Below the pieces are notes generated by a model. That model was not told the origin of the DNA. It made no database searches and worked only from the letters and a program-made list of their open reading frames with translations. The translations under genes and the position numbers were made by a program. Of a DNA stretch of 64,000 nt, positions 25,270 to 35,211 are shown piece by piece. The number at the start of each line of letters is the position of its first letter. The stretch's first letter is position 1. Origin of the DNA: CAVPDG01 sp963702535 (lineage in GTDB: Bacteria; Chloroflexota; Anaerolineae; Anaerolineales; UBA4823); NCBI GenBank assembly GCA_963702535.1, contig CAVPDG010000016.1, positions 248,001-312,000 of the forward strand, in the 5' to 3' direction.

Positions 25270-26341
25270 ATGAAACAAAATATGCAAATCCTGTACGTTG
25301 CCATGAAATATGATTACGGGATCCCGGAGCAGGGCCTGAGCTTCGAGCATGAGAACTTCCACGATACCCTGATCCACATGGGGTACGATATCTTGTATTT
25401 TGACTTTATGTCACTCTACCAGGAATTTGGGCGGGAGGAGATGAACCGCCGTTTATGGGCGACGGTCAAATCCGAAAAACCCGATCTGCTCTTCTGTTTT
25501 CTTTACAAAGAAGAACTCGACCGAGATGTCATGCGTCGCATCACAGAAGAAACGGGTACCCCTACCTTGAACTGGTTCGCCGACGACCATTGGAAATTTG
25601 ACAATTATTCACGCTTTTGGGCGCCGTGCTTCACCTGGTCTGTGACAACAGCCAACAGCGCCTTGCCAAAGTATGCGGCGATAGGTTACACCCATGTGAT
25701 CAAGAGCCAATGGGCATGTAATCACTACTCTTACCGCAAATTAAATCTTCCCCTTTTGTACGATGTCACCTTTGTCGGCCAGGCACATGGAATTCGCCGT
25801 CAGATTATTTTCGCCCTAGAAGATGCTGGGATCAATGTACAAACCTGGGGAAAAGGCTGGAAGAGGGGTCGAGTGCGACAGGAAGAAATGATTCGAATAT
25901 TTCAACCAGAGCCGCATCAATATCAACCTTGCCAATGCCTCGAAGCGCAGAATGGCTCTCGAGAAACCCATCCGGATACTGGAGAAACGCTCTGAAATGG
26001 TGGGGCGGCAAATGCGCCGATTGGTAAAACTGTATTACGACCCAATTCAGGATGCTGAGCTTGGCCAGCATTCGCAGATCAAAGGGCGCAATTTTGAAGT
26101 GCCAGGCTGCAGTGGCTTTCTCCTGACCAACCTGGCGGACAACCTGGCCGACTATTATGATGTGGATCAGGAGGTCGTTTGTTTTGATAGCCAGCGAGAC
26201 ATGATCGATAAGATTCGTTATTATCTTGCCCATGAAAAAGAGCGAATGAGGATCGCAGATGCAGGCTACCAACGCACCCTGCTTGACCACACTTATGAGA
26301 AGCGTTTTCGAGAGGTCTTCAGTAAGTTGGGGATTGGATAA
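25270..26341 (+). CDS. CgeB-like glycosyltransferase (frameshifted)
   Basis: Two frames (25270-25995 and 25952-26341) form one protein of about 355 residues. N-terminal part: ILYVAMKYDYGIPEQGLSFE, FHDTLIHMGYDILYFDF, TPTLNWFADDHWKFDNYS. C-terminal part: SRININLANASKRR, IKGRNFEVPGCSGFLLTNLA, RYYLAHEKERMRIADAGYQR. This is the order in CgeB-type GT-B enzymes, where MIRIFNQSRINLN spans the junction. Removing one T from TTT at 25900-25902 restores that motif exactly. It lies between the flippase and a GT2. Confidence 0.8.
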
Positions 26342-27289
26342 ATGCCAAAATCTCACCCAAACGCAGTGACAATCTCCGTTGTCATCCCAGCTTTTAACTC
26401 AGCCCCGTATATCCGGGAAACATTGGAGAGTGTGCTAAATCAAACCTTTCCACCGTTGGAGGTGATCGTGGTGGACGATGGGTCCTCAGACGATACCGCC
26501 GCCATCGTCCAGTCTTACACCGGTAAGGTCAGGCTGTTGCAACAGGAACATCGAGGCGTTTCGGCTGCTCGCAACCTGGGTATCCGGCAGGCGCAGGGTG
26601 ATTATGTGGCTTTCATCGATTCGGATGACCTTTGGCTACCAGAAAAGCTCGAACAACAGTCCGCTTGTATCCTTGAGAAACATGTCGCCTGGGTAGTCTG
26701 CGGCGTTGACTTTTTTGACACGTCCAGCGGGAAAATATTTTACGCCTATCGGAAGAAACTATATGAAGGAGATGTACTGGAGGAAGAGTTTGTGTACACC
26801 TTCATCCGCTCACCAACTCCTTTGGTTAAGAGAACCGTATTCGAGGAGGTCGGTTATTTCAACGAGGAATATGGTGCGCGTATCGGAGAAGATAAAGATA
26901 TGTGGCTGCGCATCGCCGCCCGCTTCCCACTGGGGGTGGTGGACAGGGTGCTGGCATTGAAACGTGAGCACCCGACCAGCACGATGAGCGTAATCTCCTG
27001 GGACGAAATGCTGAGCATCCAGCTGCGTGGGGTTGATCGAGCCGTGGCTCGGCAGCCAGAGCAACTCGGCCCGTTGAAAAATCTGGTGCTTGCCAAAATT
27101 TATCTAAATCACGGTGCGACCCTGGTTAAACGTGGCGAGTACGATCAAGCCCGCCCCTTGATTTCTCAGGCACTGAGATTGAACCCTCAAAGCGTCAATG
27201 CATGGGCATATTGGCTTGCCCTACATTCCGGGGAGATCGGTAGGAGTGGTTATCGCCTCATCCACAGATCCACGATCCGATCCAGTTAA
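26342..27289 (+). CDS. Family 2 glycosyltransferase
   Basis: A GT-A fold enzyme of 315 residues: ISVVIPAFNSAPYIRETLES, VIVVDDGSSDDTAAIVQSY, GVSAARNLGIRQAQGDYVAF, IDSDDLWLPEKL (DXD), then EKDMWLR-type catalytic motif as GEDKDMWLRIAARF. The C-terminal 60 residues resemble a TPR-like helical pair (GATLVKRGEYDQARPLISQA). No membrane helices. The ATG follows the previous stop directly (TAA-ATG). It most likely adds one sugar to the lipid-linked oligosaccharide. Confidence 0.85.
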   Translation: MPKSHPNAVTISVVIPAFNSAPYIRETLESVLNQTFPPLEVIVVDDGSSDDTAAIVQSYTGKVRLLQQEHRGVSAARNLGIRQAQGDYVAFIDSDDLWLPEKLEQQSACILEKHVAWVVCGVDFFDTSSGKIFYAYRKKLYEGDVLEEEFVYTFIRSPTPLVKRTVFEEVGYFNEEYGARIGEDKDMWLRIAARFPLGVVDRVLALKREHPTSTMSVISWDEMLSIQLRGVDRAVARQPEQLGPLKNLVLAKIYLNHGATLVKRGEYDQARPLISQALRLNPQSVNAWAYWLALHSGEIGRSGYRLIHRSTIRSS

Positions 27290-27294
27290 TCACA

Positions 27295-28407
27295 ATGCCT
27301 GGAAATCGAAATAAGACACTAGATGAAAACCGTATCGCCTTGATGATCCCTACCCTGGCGGGTGGAGGGGCTGAGCGCACTTATCTCAACCTGGCGGCGG
27401 GATTCCACCAGGCAGGCTACCAGGTGGACCTAATCCTGGCGCGGGCTAACGGCGAGTACCTTTCACAGATCCCGGCGGGCATCAACCTCGTGGACCTGAA
27501 CGCATCCCGGATGGCAAAGACGCTCCCTGGATTGATCCGTTATTTGCAGACCTGCCGCCCACGCGTGCTACTGGCTGCCCTGGAACTGACCCACATCATC
27601 GCCCTGTTGGGTCAGGGGCTTGCTGGAACACCTACCAAAGTAATTGTAACTATCCACAGCATCATTTCCCAGTCCGACCACTTCTACCTGCCAACCCGCT
27701 CGCTGGAAAGACAGCTCATGAAGCTGCTATACCCCAGGGCGGGCGAGATTGTTGGTGTATCGAAAGGGACAGCCCGGGATTTCGCCAATTACCTAGGGTT
27801 TCCGCTATCCAGGATCCATGTGATCTATAATCCGATCATCACGCCTAGTTTGCTGGAGGAGGCACAGCAACCGATCCAAGATCCATGGTTCGCTGAAGGA
27901 CAGCCGCCGGTTATTTTGAGTGTTGGCAGGCTACACCCAGTCAAAGATTTCTCTATGCTGATCAAAGCCTTTGCACTAACGCGACAGCGCACCCCCCTAC
28001 GCTTGCTCATCCTGGGCGAGGGAACGCAGCGCGAGGAGCTAGAGGATCTGGCGCGGCGGACGGGGTTGCAGGAGGATATCAGCCTGCCCGGATTTCAACA
28101 AAACCCGTACCCTTTCATGCGCCGTGCAGCTGTGCTGGCCCTGTCGTCCCGGCATGAGGCTTTTGGGCGTATTCTGGTTGAGGCTATGGCTTGCGACTGT
28201 CCAGTGGTTGCAACGGACTGCCCGGGCGGCGTGGCAGAGCTGGTTGACCAGGGAAGATATGGGCAGCTGGTGCCAGTAGGAGACGATGAGGCAATGGCGC
28301 AGGCCATCCTGGATGTGCTGAGTGGAGCGGCGCGCACACCGCCACGCGAATGGCTACAGCAGTTCGAGCTCAACCAGGTTATCCAGAACTATCTGCAATT
28401 GATCTAA
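27295..28407 (+). CDS. Family 4 glycosyltransferase (tandem copy A)
   Basis: A 370-residue GT-B enzyme with MIPTLAGGGAERTYLNLAAG, ILSVGRLHPVKDFSMLIKAF, LLILGEGTQREELEDLARRT, LALSSRHEAFGRILVEAMAC and CPVVATDCPGGVAELVDQGR. The GGGAER start and DCPGG motif are typical of the PelF/WaaG-like GT4 group. It is clearly a paralogue of the next gene, with the same motif order and about 45% identical residues in the aligned stretches I compared by eye, so the pair arose by tandem duplication. It starts 5 bases after the GT2. Confidence 0.85.
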   Translation: MPGNRNKTLDENRIALMIPTLAGGGAERTYLNLAAGFHQAGYQVDLILARANGEYLSQIPAGINLVDLNASRMAKTLPGLIRYLQTCRPRVLLAALELTHIIALLGQGLAGTPTKVIVTIHSIISQSDHFYLPTRSLERQLMKLLYPRAGEIVGVSKGTARDFANYLGFPLSRIHVIYNPIITPSLLEEAQQPIQDPWFAEGQPPVILSVGRLHPVKDFSMLIKAFALTRQRTPLRLLILGEGTQREELEDLARRTGLQEDISLPGFQQNPYPFMRRAAVLALSSRHEAFGRILVEAMACDCPVVATDCPGGVAELVDQGRYGQLVPVGDDEAMAQAILDVLSGAARTPPREWLQQFELNQVIQNYLQLI

Positions 28408-28436
28408 TCCACTTCAAGTATGTCAGACCCAGCCAG

Positions 28437-29578
28437 ATGGAGCACCTCATGCAAGCAGGCAATCCGCCGAAATTAGCCCTCTTTTTCCCGGACCTCTCCG
28501 GCGGTGGGGCGGAAAGGGTGATGGTCAACCTGGCAGAGGGCTTCGCCCAGCGCGGCTTGCGTGTGGACATGGTGCTCGTGCGGGTGGCAGGGGCTTATCT
28601 CGCCCAGGTCTCGCCAGGGATACAGGTCATCGACCTGCACGCTCGCAACGCTTACACTGCACTGCCCGGTCTTGTGAAATATCTGCGGCGGGAAAAACCG
28701 TCGGCGCTTCTGTCCACCCTGGACCTGACCAACTTGATCGCCATCCTTGCCGGGTGCCTGGCGCGCACGCCGAAGCGTGTGGTGATCCGCATCGCCAACA
28801 CTGTGTCAATCCAACACCGCTCCCCGCTCAAAAAAAGGCTGGAACGCCTGCTACTCTCCCGGATATACCCCCGGGCAAATGAAATCGTAGCGATCTCGGA
28901 CGGCGTGGCTGCGGACCTCTCGCATTACACCGAGATCCCTGTCGAGCGCATGCGGACGATCTTCAACCCATCGATCTCCCCGCAAGTAATGGAAAAAGCC
29001 GGGCAAGAGTTAGAGCATCCCTGGTTTACACCAGGGCAACCGCCAGTTGTTCTGGGGGTTGGACGGCTTACACGTCAAAAGGATTTCGAGACATTGATCA
29101 GAGCATTTCGAGCGGGTGTGCAAGACGAGACCCGCACGGCTGCTCATCCTGGGCGAGGGCGAAGAGCGCGCACAATTAGAAAACCTGGTGCATGAGCTGG
29201 GTCTGGCAGACGAGGTATCGCTGCCGGGATTTCGTCCAAAATCCCTATGCTTACATGAGAAGGGCTGCCGTGTTTGTGCTCTCATCGATCTGGGAGGGTT
29301 TGCCGAACAGCCTGATCGAAGCGCTGGCTTGCGGCTGCCCGGCGGTGAGCACCGATTGTCCCAGCGGACCGGCAGAAATCCTGGACGGCGGCAAATACGG
29401 TCACCTGGCGCCGATGAACGCTCCAGAAGCGCTGGCAGAGGCAATCGGGATGGTGTTGGATGGAGATGAGCGTAAGCCACCTCTCAGTTGGCTCAAGAAA
29501 TTTGAAGTCGAGACGGTTTTAGACGAATACCTGACCGCATTGGGGGTAGAATATCCCCCGCCAGGCAAGGATACCTGA
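28437..29578 (+). CDS. Family 4 glycosyltransferase (tandem copy B, two frameshifts)
   Basis: Three consecutive frames make one GT4 of about 380 residues. Frame one runs from MEHLMQAGNPPK through FFPDLSGGGAERVMVNLAEG to VLGVGRLTRQKDFETLIRAF. Frame two carries VCKTRPARLLILGEGEERAQ and LADEVSLPGF. Frame three carries VQNPYAYMRRAAVFVLSSIW, EALACGCPAVSTDCPSGPAE and the end. Each break disappears if one T is removed from a TTT (29106-29108 and 29230-29232). ATG 28437 is preferred because earlier codons overlap the previous gene. It is a paralogue of copy A. Confidence 0.8.
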
Positions 29579-29611
29579 GCAACTACGCCTTCCCTGAGGC
29601 GTGAAGAAAGT

Positions 29612-30788
29612 ATGCCGGAAAAAGAGCAAAGCCCCCGGATGAAGATACTGCTCCTCGGCTCGCAAATGGCGACCGGCGGGGCGCAGCGCGTCCTGCTGGA
29701 TCAAGGAGGCTGGTTCCACGCGCGTGGGTACCCTGTCTGCGCGGCTTTCTTTTATGATCGTGAAGGGCTGTTTGACCAATACAGACAAGATAGCGCTTTC
29801 CCCGTGATCGATCTCCAAGCCCGGCGGCGAGGAGGCGGGCTGGCTAACCTTTTTCATTTGATCGGCGGGCTGGCAAGGCTGTACAGCTTCCTGCGCAAAG
29901 AACGCTTCCAGGTGGTTGAAATCCTTCACCCACCATGCCAACCTGCTTGGTTTGCCGGTAGCCTGGGCAGCGGGCGTGCCGGTGAGGGTGGCAGTGCATC
30001 AAGGGCGAATAGAAAATATACCCGCCTGGCTGGTGCGCCTGCATACCTGGATGGTCAATTCGAGCATAACATCCTGCCTGGTAGCCGTCTCCAGCCGCCT
30101 GCAGACCTATGCCATCCAGGTTGAAGGGATTGCGCCGGAGAAGATCGTGATGATCCCCAACGGGTACAGCCTTCGCAGCCCGGCTCAGATCACCCCGGAG
30201 GAGCGCTCCCGGTATGGTGAGGAATTGGGGCTAAAACCGGAGGGACTGCTGATCTTATCGGTTGGGCGGCTGACAGAGCAGAAAGGGCACGCCTACCTGC
30301 TGGAGGCAATCCCGGGCGTCCTGGAGCAAGTACCCAACGCCGTATTTGCCATCGCAGGAGACGGTCCGCGCCGGGCAGTGCTGGAGGACAAAGCCAGGCA
30401 GCTTGGGATCGCAAGATCGGTGCGCTTCCTGGGGATGCGCGCGGATGTACCTGAGCTGTTACAGATGGCGGATGTTTTCGTCTTACCCTCCTTGTGGGAA
30501 GGGCTGCCCATCGCCTTGCTGGAGGCGATGGGATGCGGTTTACCGGTGATCGCCACGCGGGTCGAAGGGGTGGAGGAGATCATCGTGGATGGCGAGAACG
30601 GGCTGCTGCTGCCGCCGGCTGACCCCGAGGCGCTGAAGATTGCTCTACAACGCCTACTCGTGCAACCGGATTTAAGGGTAAACTTGGGGACGGCAGGCAG
30701 AGCCTTGGTGGAAACGGCTTTCAGCCTGGATAAAATGGGCGAACGATACGAAGAATTATTCCTCAGATTGCTCGAGAGAAACCCGTGA
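29612..30788 (+). CDS. Family 4 glycosyltransferase (frameshifted)
   Basis: Two frames form one GT4 of about 390 residues. The first has MKILLLGSQMATGGAQRVLL and FQVVE; the second has SFTHHANLLGLPVAWAAGVP, LLILSVGRLTEQKGHAYLLE, VLPSLWEGLPIALLEAMGCG and VEEIIVDGENGLLLPPADPE. Removing one A from GAAA at 29918-29921 joins them. The combined length is normal. GAAGAAAG precedes the first ATG. It overlaps the following membrane-protein start by GTGA. Confidence 0.8.
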
Positions 30789-32855
30789 AACAAACCCGGC
30801 GGATATTGGGGTTCCTGATACGCGTGCTGCTCAGCGGAGGCGCCATCTACGTCCTGTGGCAAGCCTGCGCGGAGTTCTACAGCGTCGCCTGGGGGGTGGG
30901 CACGTGGCTGGGCGGGTTTTCGCCCAAGCTGGGTCCGGCTTTCTTCTTGTTCATCCTGATCTGCCTGGCTCTCCTGGCAGGATTCTTGCTGGCGCTGTGG
31001 CGACCGGCTCAGACGCGCCTCTGGCTGCTGCGACTGACGCCATTCCGGGAACGGTTGGGCTGGGCGCGCTGGCTGCTCGTTGGCGTGATCCTGATCACCC
31101 CGGTCTGGTTGCTGCAATACTCGTATTGGGGGGGTGTTTTCGAGGGCGCGCTGATGCGCCTGCTGCTATTAGCCGTGATGGCGCTTGCCATTGCCGGGCT
31201 GATCACCAAAGGGCAGGAGAACATCCTCCGTCTGCCCAACGTTTCTGTCGCCTTGTTATTGATCGCCGCGGCATTTTACCTGGGCGATGCCTTCCATTGG
31301 GTAAGCAATTACCCGTTCTCGTTCTACTGGTCAGAAGGAAACCGCTTCTGGGATTATTCAGCGCTCTATGGGCGGCGGCTCTACAATTACCCGCAGAACC
31401 AGCCTATCGATGCATTTATCGACCGTGGCAGGCAGCTACTATGGGGATTGCCCTTCCTTATGCCCGGCTTGACGATCTGGGGAATGAGGTTTTGGGATGG
31501 CGTGGTGACCACCTTGCCGTACGCCATCCTGGGCTGGGTTGCTTTCCAGCGCTTCAAAGAACATAAAGCGCTCTGGTTCCTGAGCGGGGTCTGGGCGTTC
31601 GTCTTCCTGACCCAAGGACCGATCTATACGCCGCTGGTGATCAGCGCCATCCTGGTAGCCATTGCCTGGAGGCGCCCGCTGTGGATCGCCATACCGCTGG
31701 TGGGATTAGCCGGTTATTACGCACAGACGGCGCGCTACACCTGGATGTTCGCCCCCGCCATGTGGGCTGGAATGCTCTACCTGGCTGATACACCCGCCCA
31801 AGGGAAAAAAGCAACCAAACAGCAGTGGGCGATTGCCATCCTGGTCGTGCTGGCTGGCCTTGCTGGGTGGAATCATCCTTCCCCGCCTGCCCTTGAACTC
31901 CCAGCCTGTGGCTGTAACCCAGGATACCAGCACCACCCTGCAAGAGACTAACCCGGAATCGGACGTGATCAGCCTGCAAGGGTTGCTCCATGTCTTGACG
32001 CGCCAGCCGCTCCTATGGGAGCGCCTGCTGCCGAACGCCACCTATCCGTTGGGCATCCTGCTGAGCATCATTCTGGTCAGTGTACCGCTGGTGATCTTGC
32101 TGATCTACCTGGTGCGGACAGGCCGCTGGCAGCTCGACTGGCTGCGAGGATTGGTGGTAGCGGCGCCGCTGGCGATTTTTCTGTGCGTCGGGCTGATCGT
32201 GAGCGTGAAGATCGGGGGCGGCAGCAACCTGCACAACCTGGATATGTTTCTCATCGGTTTGCTGATCGCCGCGGCGCTCGCCTGGAGGGCGGGAGGCTTC
32301 CGGGTGCTGGCTCATCTGGATACAGAGCCCATCTGGGTGCAGATCTTGATGGTGGTCATGATGCTGGTCTTCACTTACCAGCTGCTCCTGGGCGCCGGTC
32401 CCATCGAGCTGCCGCCTAAAGAGCGCGTTGACAAGGCGCTGACCACGCTGCGCACAGAGGTGGAGATCGCCGCCCAGCAAGGCGAGGTGCTGTTCATGGA
32501 CCAGCGCCAGTTGCTGACCTTTGGCTTCGTGCCGAAAATTCCCCTGGTAGTGGAGTACGAGAAAAAGCTGATGATGGACACCGCCATGACGGGAGATGAG
32601 TCTTATTTCCTGCCACTCTACGCGGACCTGGCGCACCACCGTTTTTCCCTGATCGTCAGCGAGCCGCTGCACACGCGGGTGCGAGAGAGTGAATACCAGT
32701 TTGGCGATGAGAACAACGCCTGGGTGAAATGGGTGGCAGGTCCAATCCTATGCTACTACAAGCCGCTGGTGACGTTCAAAGATATCCGGGTGCAACTCCT
32801 GGTGCCGCGCGAAGGCGGAGGAGATTGCCCGGAAATCCCTGGAGGCGCGCCATGA
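30785..32855 (+). CDS. Large polytopic membrane protein, possibly a GT-C glycosyltransferase or polymerase (frameshifted)
   Basis: About 690 residues when the two frames (30785-31951, 31833-32855) are joined by removing one C at 31858-31859, giving VLAGLLGGIILPRLP. About 12 hydrophobic helices are spread over both parts (for example FFLFILICLALLAGFLLALW, LGILLSIILVSVPLVILLIY, ILMVVMMLVFTYQLLLGAG), with a soluble C-terminal tail of about 150 residues. I do not recognise a family. The place in the locus and the topology suggest a GT-C-like transferase or a Wzy-like polymerase, but no catalytic motif can be named. Confidence 0.55.
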
Positions 32856-32856
32856 G

Positions 32857-33684
32857 GTGCCCAGATTGAACCTGCGCTACCTTACCCTGCGGCTGGCGCG
32901 CCATTTCATGCCGGATGACCTGGCGCGCGCTTTGCTGCGACGTGGGATGATCATCCGCCCGGGATTGGAGACCCGCGAGCCGGAGGCGGCTGCCGGGCGC
33001 TACCGCGACGTGCTGGCACAGGCGGGGGCAAGCCTGAAGGACAAGCGCGTGATGGTCTTCGGGTATGGCGGCAGTTTCGCCCTGGGCTGCCTGCTGCTGC
33101 GCCAGGGCGCCGGTCACGTGGTGCTGTGTGACAAGTTCGCGCCGCTCGATGACGACCGCAATCGCCTGCTCCTGCCGGAATACGCGCGATACCTGAGGGA
33201 GCAGAGTGGGAAAGTGCAACCCCTACCGGAATTCATCACCCTGCTCCAGGTGGATATCCGCGAAGTGACGGAGGAAGCCGTGGATATCGTGCTGACCAGC
33301 TCGGTGTACGAGCACCTGGACGACGTGGAAGGCATCACCCACGCGCTGGCAAGGCTCACCCGCCGCGGCGGCATGCACCTGCACTACGTCGACCTGCGCG
33401 ACCACTACTTTAAATACCCGTTCGAGATGCTGACCTTCTCTCAGCGCACCTGGCAAAGATGGCTGAATCCGAGCAGCAACCTGAATCGCTACCGCATCCC
33501 AGATTACCGGCGGGCTTTTGAGCCATGCTTCGAGCAGGTGGAAATCCAGGTGCTGGCAAGCGAGCCGGAGGCTTATGAGAAGGCGCGTAAGCGTATCCGA
33601 CCCGAATTCAGCAGCGGCGATTTAGAGCTGGATACTGCCACACTCATCCGGGTAGTGGCTTTCAACCCCCTTCGCGTGGCTTGA
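32857..33684 (+). CDS. SAM-dependent methyltransferase-like protein
   Basis: 275 residues. The centre has a Rossmann-like glycine motif (KRVMVFGYGGSFALGCLLLR), an acidic strand end (VVLCDKFAPLDDD), IVLTSSVYEHLDDVEGIT and GGMHLHYVDLRDH, the order expected for a class I methyltransferase. The C-terminus is a helical cap. The start is a GTG at 32857, immediately after the previous stop. The substrate is unknown; O- or C-methylation of a sugar fits the neighbourhood. This is the last gene before the promoter at 33736. Confidence 0.65.
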   Translation: MPRLNLRYLTLRLARHFMPDDLARALLRRGMIIRPGLETREPEAAAGRYRDVLAQAGASLKDKRVMVFGYGGSFALGCLLLRQGAGHVVLCDKFAPLDDDRNRLLLPEYARYLREQSGKVQPLPEFITLLQVDIREVTEEAVDIVLTSSVYEHLDDVEGITHALARLTRRGGMHLHYVDLRDHYFKYPFEMLTFSQRTWQRWLNPSSNLNRYRIPDYRRAFEPCFEQVEIQVLASEPEAYEKARKRIRPEFSSGDLELDTATLIRVVAFNPLRVA

Positions 33685-33714
33685 TCCATGCTTGTATCCG
33701 GTGGATTATTACCC

Positions 33715-33741
33715 TTCAACGGGGATATTCTGGGTTATAAT
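33715..33741 (+). promoter_or_regulatory. Promoter of the regulator/GDP-fucose/ABC section
   Basis: TTCAAC (33715-33720), a 15-base spacer and an extended -10 GGGTTATAATTCA (TATAAT at 33736-33741). The GGGTTATAATTCA string is identical to the one at the start of the locus (18988-19000). The regulator ATG at 33762 follows with a leader of about 12 bases and no ribosome-binding site. Confidence 0.55.
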
Positions 33742-33761
33742 TCAGCAGTTGAATTTTGAAT

Positions 33762-34244
33762 ATGACCACAGAACCTCAACCCGATCCCGTCCGCGAGCTC
33801 ATCCTGCTGGAAGAAATCGAACATGACCCGGATGTCACCCAGGCAGGCCTGGCTGCGCAGCTTGGCGTGGCGGTTGGCACCGTCAACTGGCACCTGAAGC
33901 GCCTGGTCTCCAAGGGCTATGTCAAGGTCAAGCGCGCTCAGCGGCGCAAGCTGCGCTATATCATCACGCCCGAGGGCATCGCCCTGCGCACACGCCTGAC
34001 GCTCAATTACATCGAGACTTCCATGCGCCTGTACCGGCGGACGCGCCAGCGGGTTTTGGAGATCCTGCAAGAGATCAAAGAATCCGGTTATGACCGTGTA
34101 CGTATCCAGGGCGAGGGCGAGATCGCAGAGATCTGCCGCCTGACCTGCCTGGAGCAAGGCATTGCCGTGGTAGAAACCAGTGGTGTACCGCTCCTCGAAG
34201 TGCACGGAACGCAAGTCCAACTATTATGGGAGGTTAAGATATGA
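33762..34244 (+). CDS. Winged-helix transcriptional regulator
   Basis: About 160 residues. The N-terminal winged helix-turn-helix covers 10-80 (DVTQAGLAAQLGVAVGTVNW, HLKRLVSKGYVKVKRAQRRK, LRYIITPEGIALR), as in MarR/EPS-locus regulators. A helix follows (RRTRQRVLEILQEI) and then a small alpha/beta domain (YDRVRIQGEGEIAEICRLTC) that may sense a ligand such as a nucleotide sugar. It has its own promoter and overlaps the fcl start by 4 bases, so it likely controls the downstream GDP-fucose and export genes, and itself. Confidence 0.75.
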   Translation: MTTEPQPDPVRELILLEEIEHDPDVTQAGLAAQLGVAVGTVNWHLKRLVSKGYVKVKRAQRRKLRYIITPEGIALRTRLTLNYIETSMRLYRRTRQRVLEILQEIKESGYDRVRIQGEGEIAEICRLTCLEQGIAVVETSGVPLLEVHGTQVQLLWEVKI

Positions 34245-35200
34245 GCAATCAGGAAACGGCTTTCTGGCAGGGGCGCCGCGTCTGCGTCACCGGCGGCGCG
34301 GGCTTTCTGGGGTCATTCGTCACCGAAGGGCTGCGCCAGCGCGGGGCGGAGGTTTTCATCCCGCGCATCGAAGACTATGACCTGGTGAAGCCGGAGGATA
34401 TCCACCGCATGTTGGCGGATGCCCGCCCGCAGCTCATCATCCACCTGGCAGCCCTGGCAGGCGGAATCGGCGCCAACCGCGCTCGCCCGGCAGACTTCTT
34501 CTACATCAACCTGATGATGGGCGTGCAACTGATGCACGAAGCCTGGAAATCCGGCGTGGACAAATTCGTGGCAATCGGGACGATTTGCGCCTACCCGAAA
34601 TTCACGCCGCTGCCGTTCCGCGAGGAGAACCTGTGGGACGGCTACCCCGAGGAGACCAACGCGCCTTACGGGTTGGCGAAGAAAATGCTCCTGGTTCAGG
34701 CGCAGGCTTACCGGGAGCAATACGGCTTCAATGCCGTGTACCTGCTGCCGGTCAACCTGTACGGACCCAGGGACAACTTCGACCTGGAGACATCGCACGT
34801 CATCCCCGCCTTGATCCGCAAATGCCTGGAAGCCAAGGCGCGCGGCGACAAACAGGTGGTGCTATGGGGCGATGGCTCCCCCACGCGCGAGTTCCTTTAC
34901 GTTGAAGATGCCGCGCGCGGCATCCTGCTGGCATCCGAGCGCTTCAACAGCAACGAGCCGGTAAACCTGGGATCGGGGATGGAGATCAGCATTAAAGAGC
35001 TGGCGAACCTGATCCGCCGCCTGACCGGTTATGAAGGCGAATTCGTCTGGGATACCAGCAAGCCGAACGGGCAGCCGCGCCGCGCCCTGGATGTATCCCG
35101 CGCCGAGAAATTCTTCGGGTTCCGCGCCCTGGTTCCATTTGAGGAAGGGCTACGGCGGACGATCGAGTGGTACAAACAAAAACACGGATTGGATCACTAA
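34241..35200 (+). CDS. fcl: GDP-L-fucose synthase
   Basis: NADPH-dependent 3,5-epimerase/4-reductase that converts GDP-4-keto-6-deoxymannose to GDP-L-fucose. It is an extended SDR of 319 residues with CVTGGAGFLGSFVTEGL (dinucleotide loop), LAALAGGIGANRARPADF (the family hallmark near the active site), TICAYPK, the catalytic YGLAKKM, and a C-terminal PNGQPRRALDVSRAEKFFG. Its substrate is supplied by gmd at 61217-62188 and GDP-mannose by manC at 53292, so the pathway is spread over the locus. Confidence 0.9.
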   Translation: MSNQETAFWQGRRVCVTGGAGFLGSFVTEGLRQRGAEVFIPRIEDYDLVKPEDIHRMLADARPQLIIHLAALAGGIGANRARPADFFYINLMMGVQLMHEAWKSGVDKFVAIGTICAYPKFTPLPFREENLWDGYPEETNAPYGLAKKMLLVQAQAYREQYGFNAVYLLPVNLYGPRDNFDLETSHVIPALIRKCLEAKARGDKQVVLWGDGSPTREFLYVEDAARGILLASERFNSNEPVNLGSGMEISIKELANLIRRLTGYEGEFVWDTSKPNGQPRRALDVSRAEKFFGFRALVPFEEGLRRTIEWYKQKHGLDH

Positions 35201-35211
35201 CCTTTTCATCC

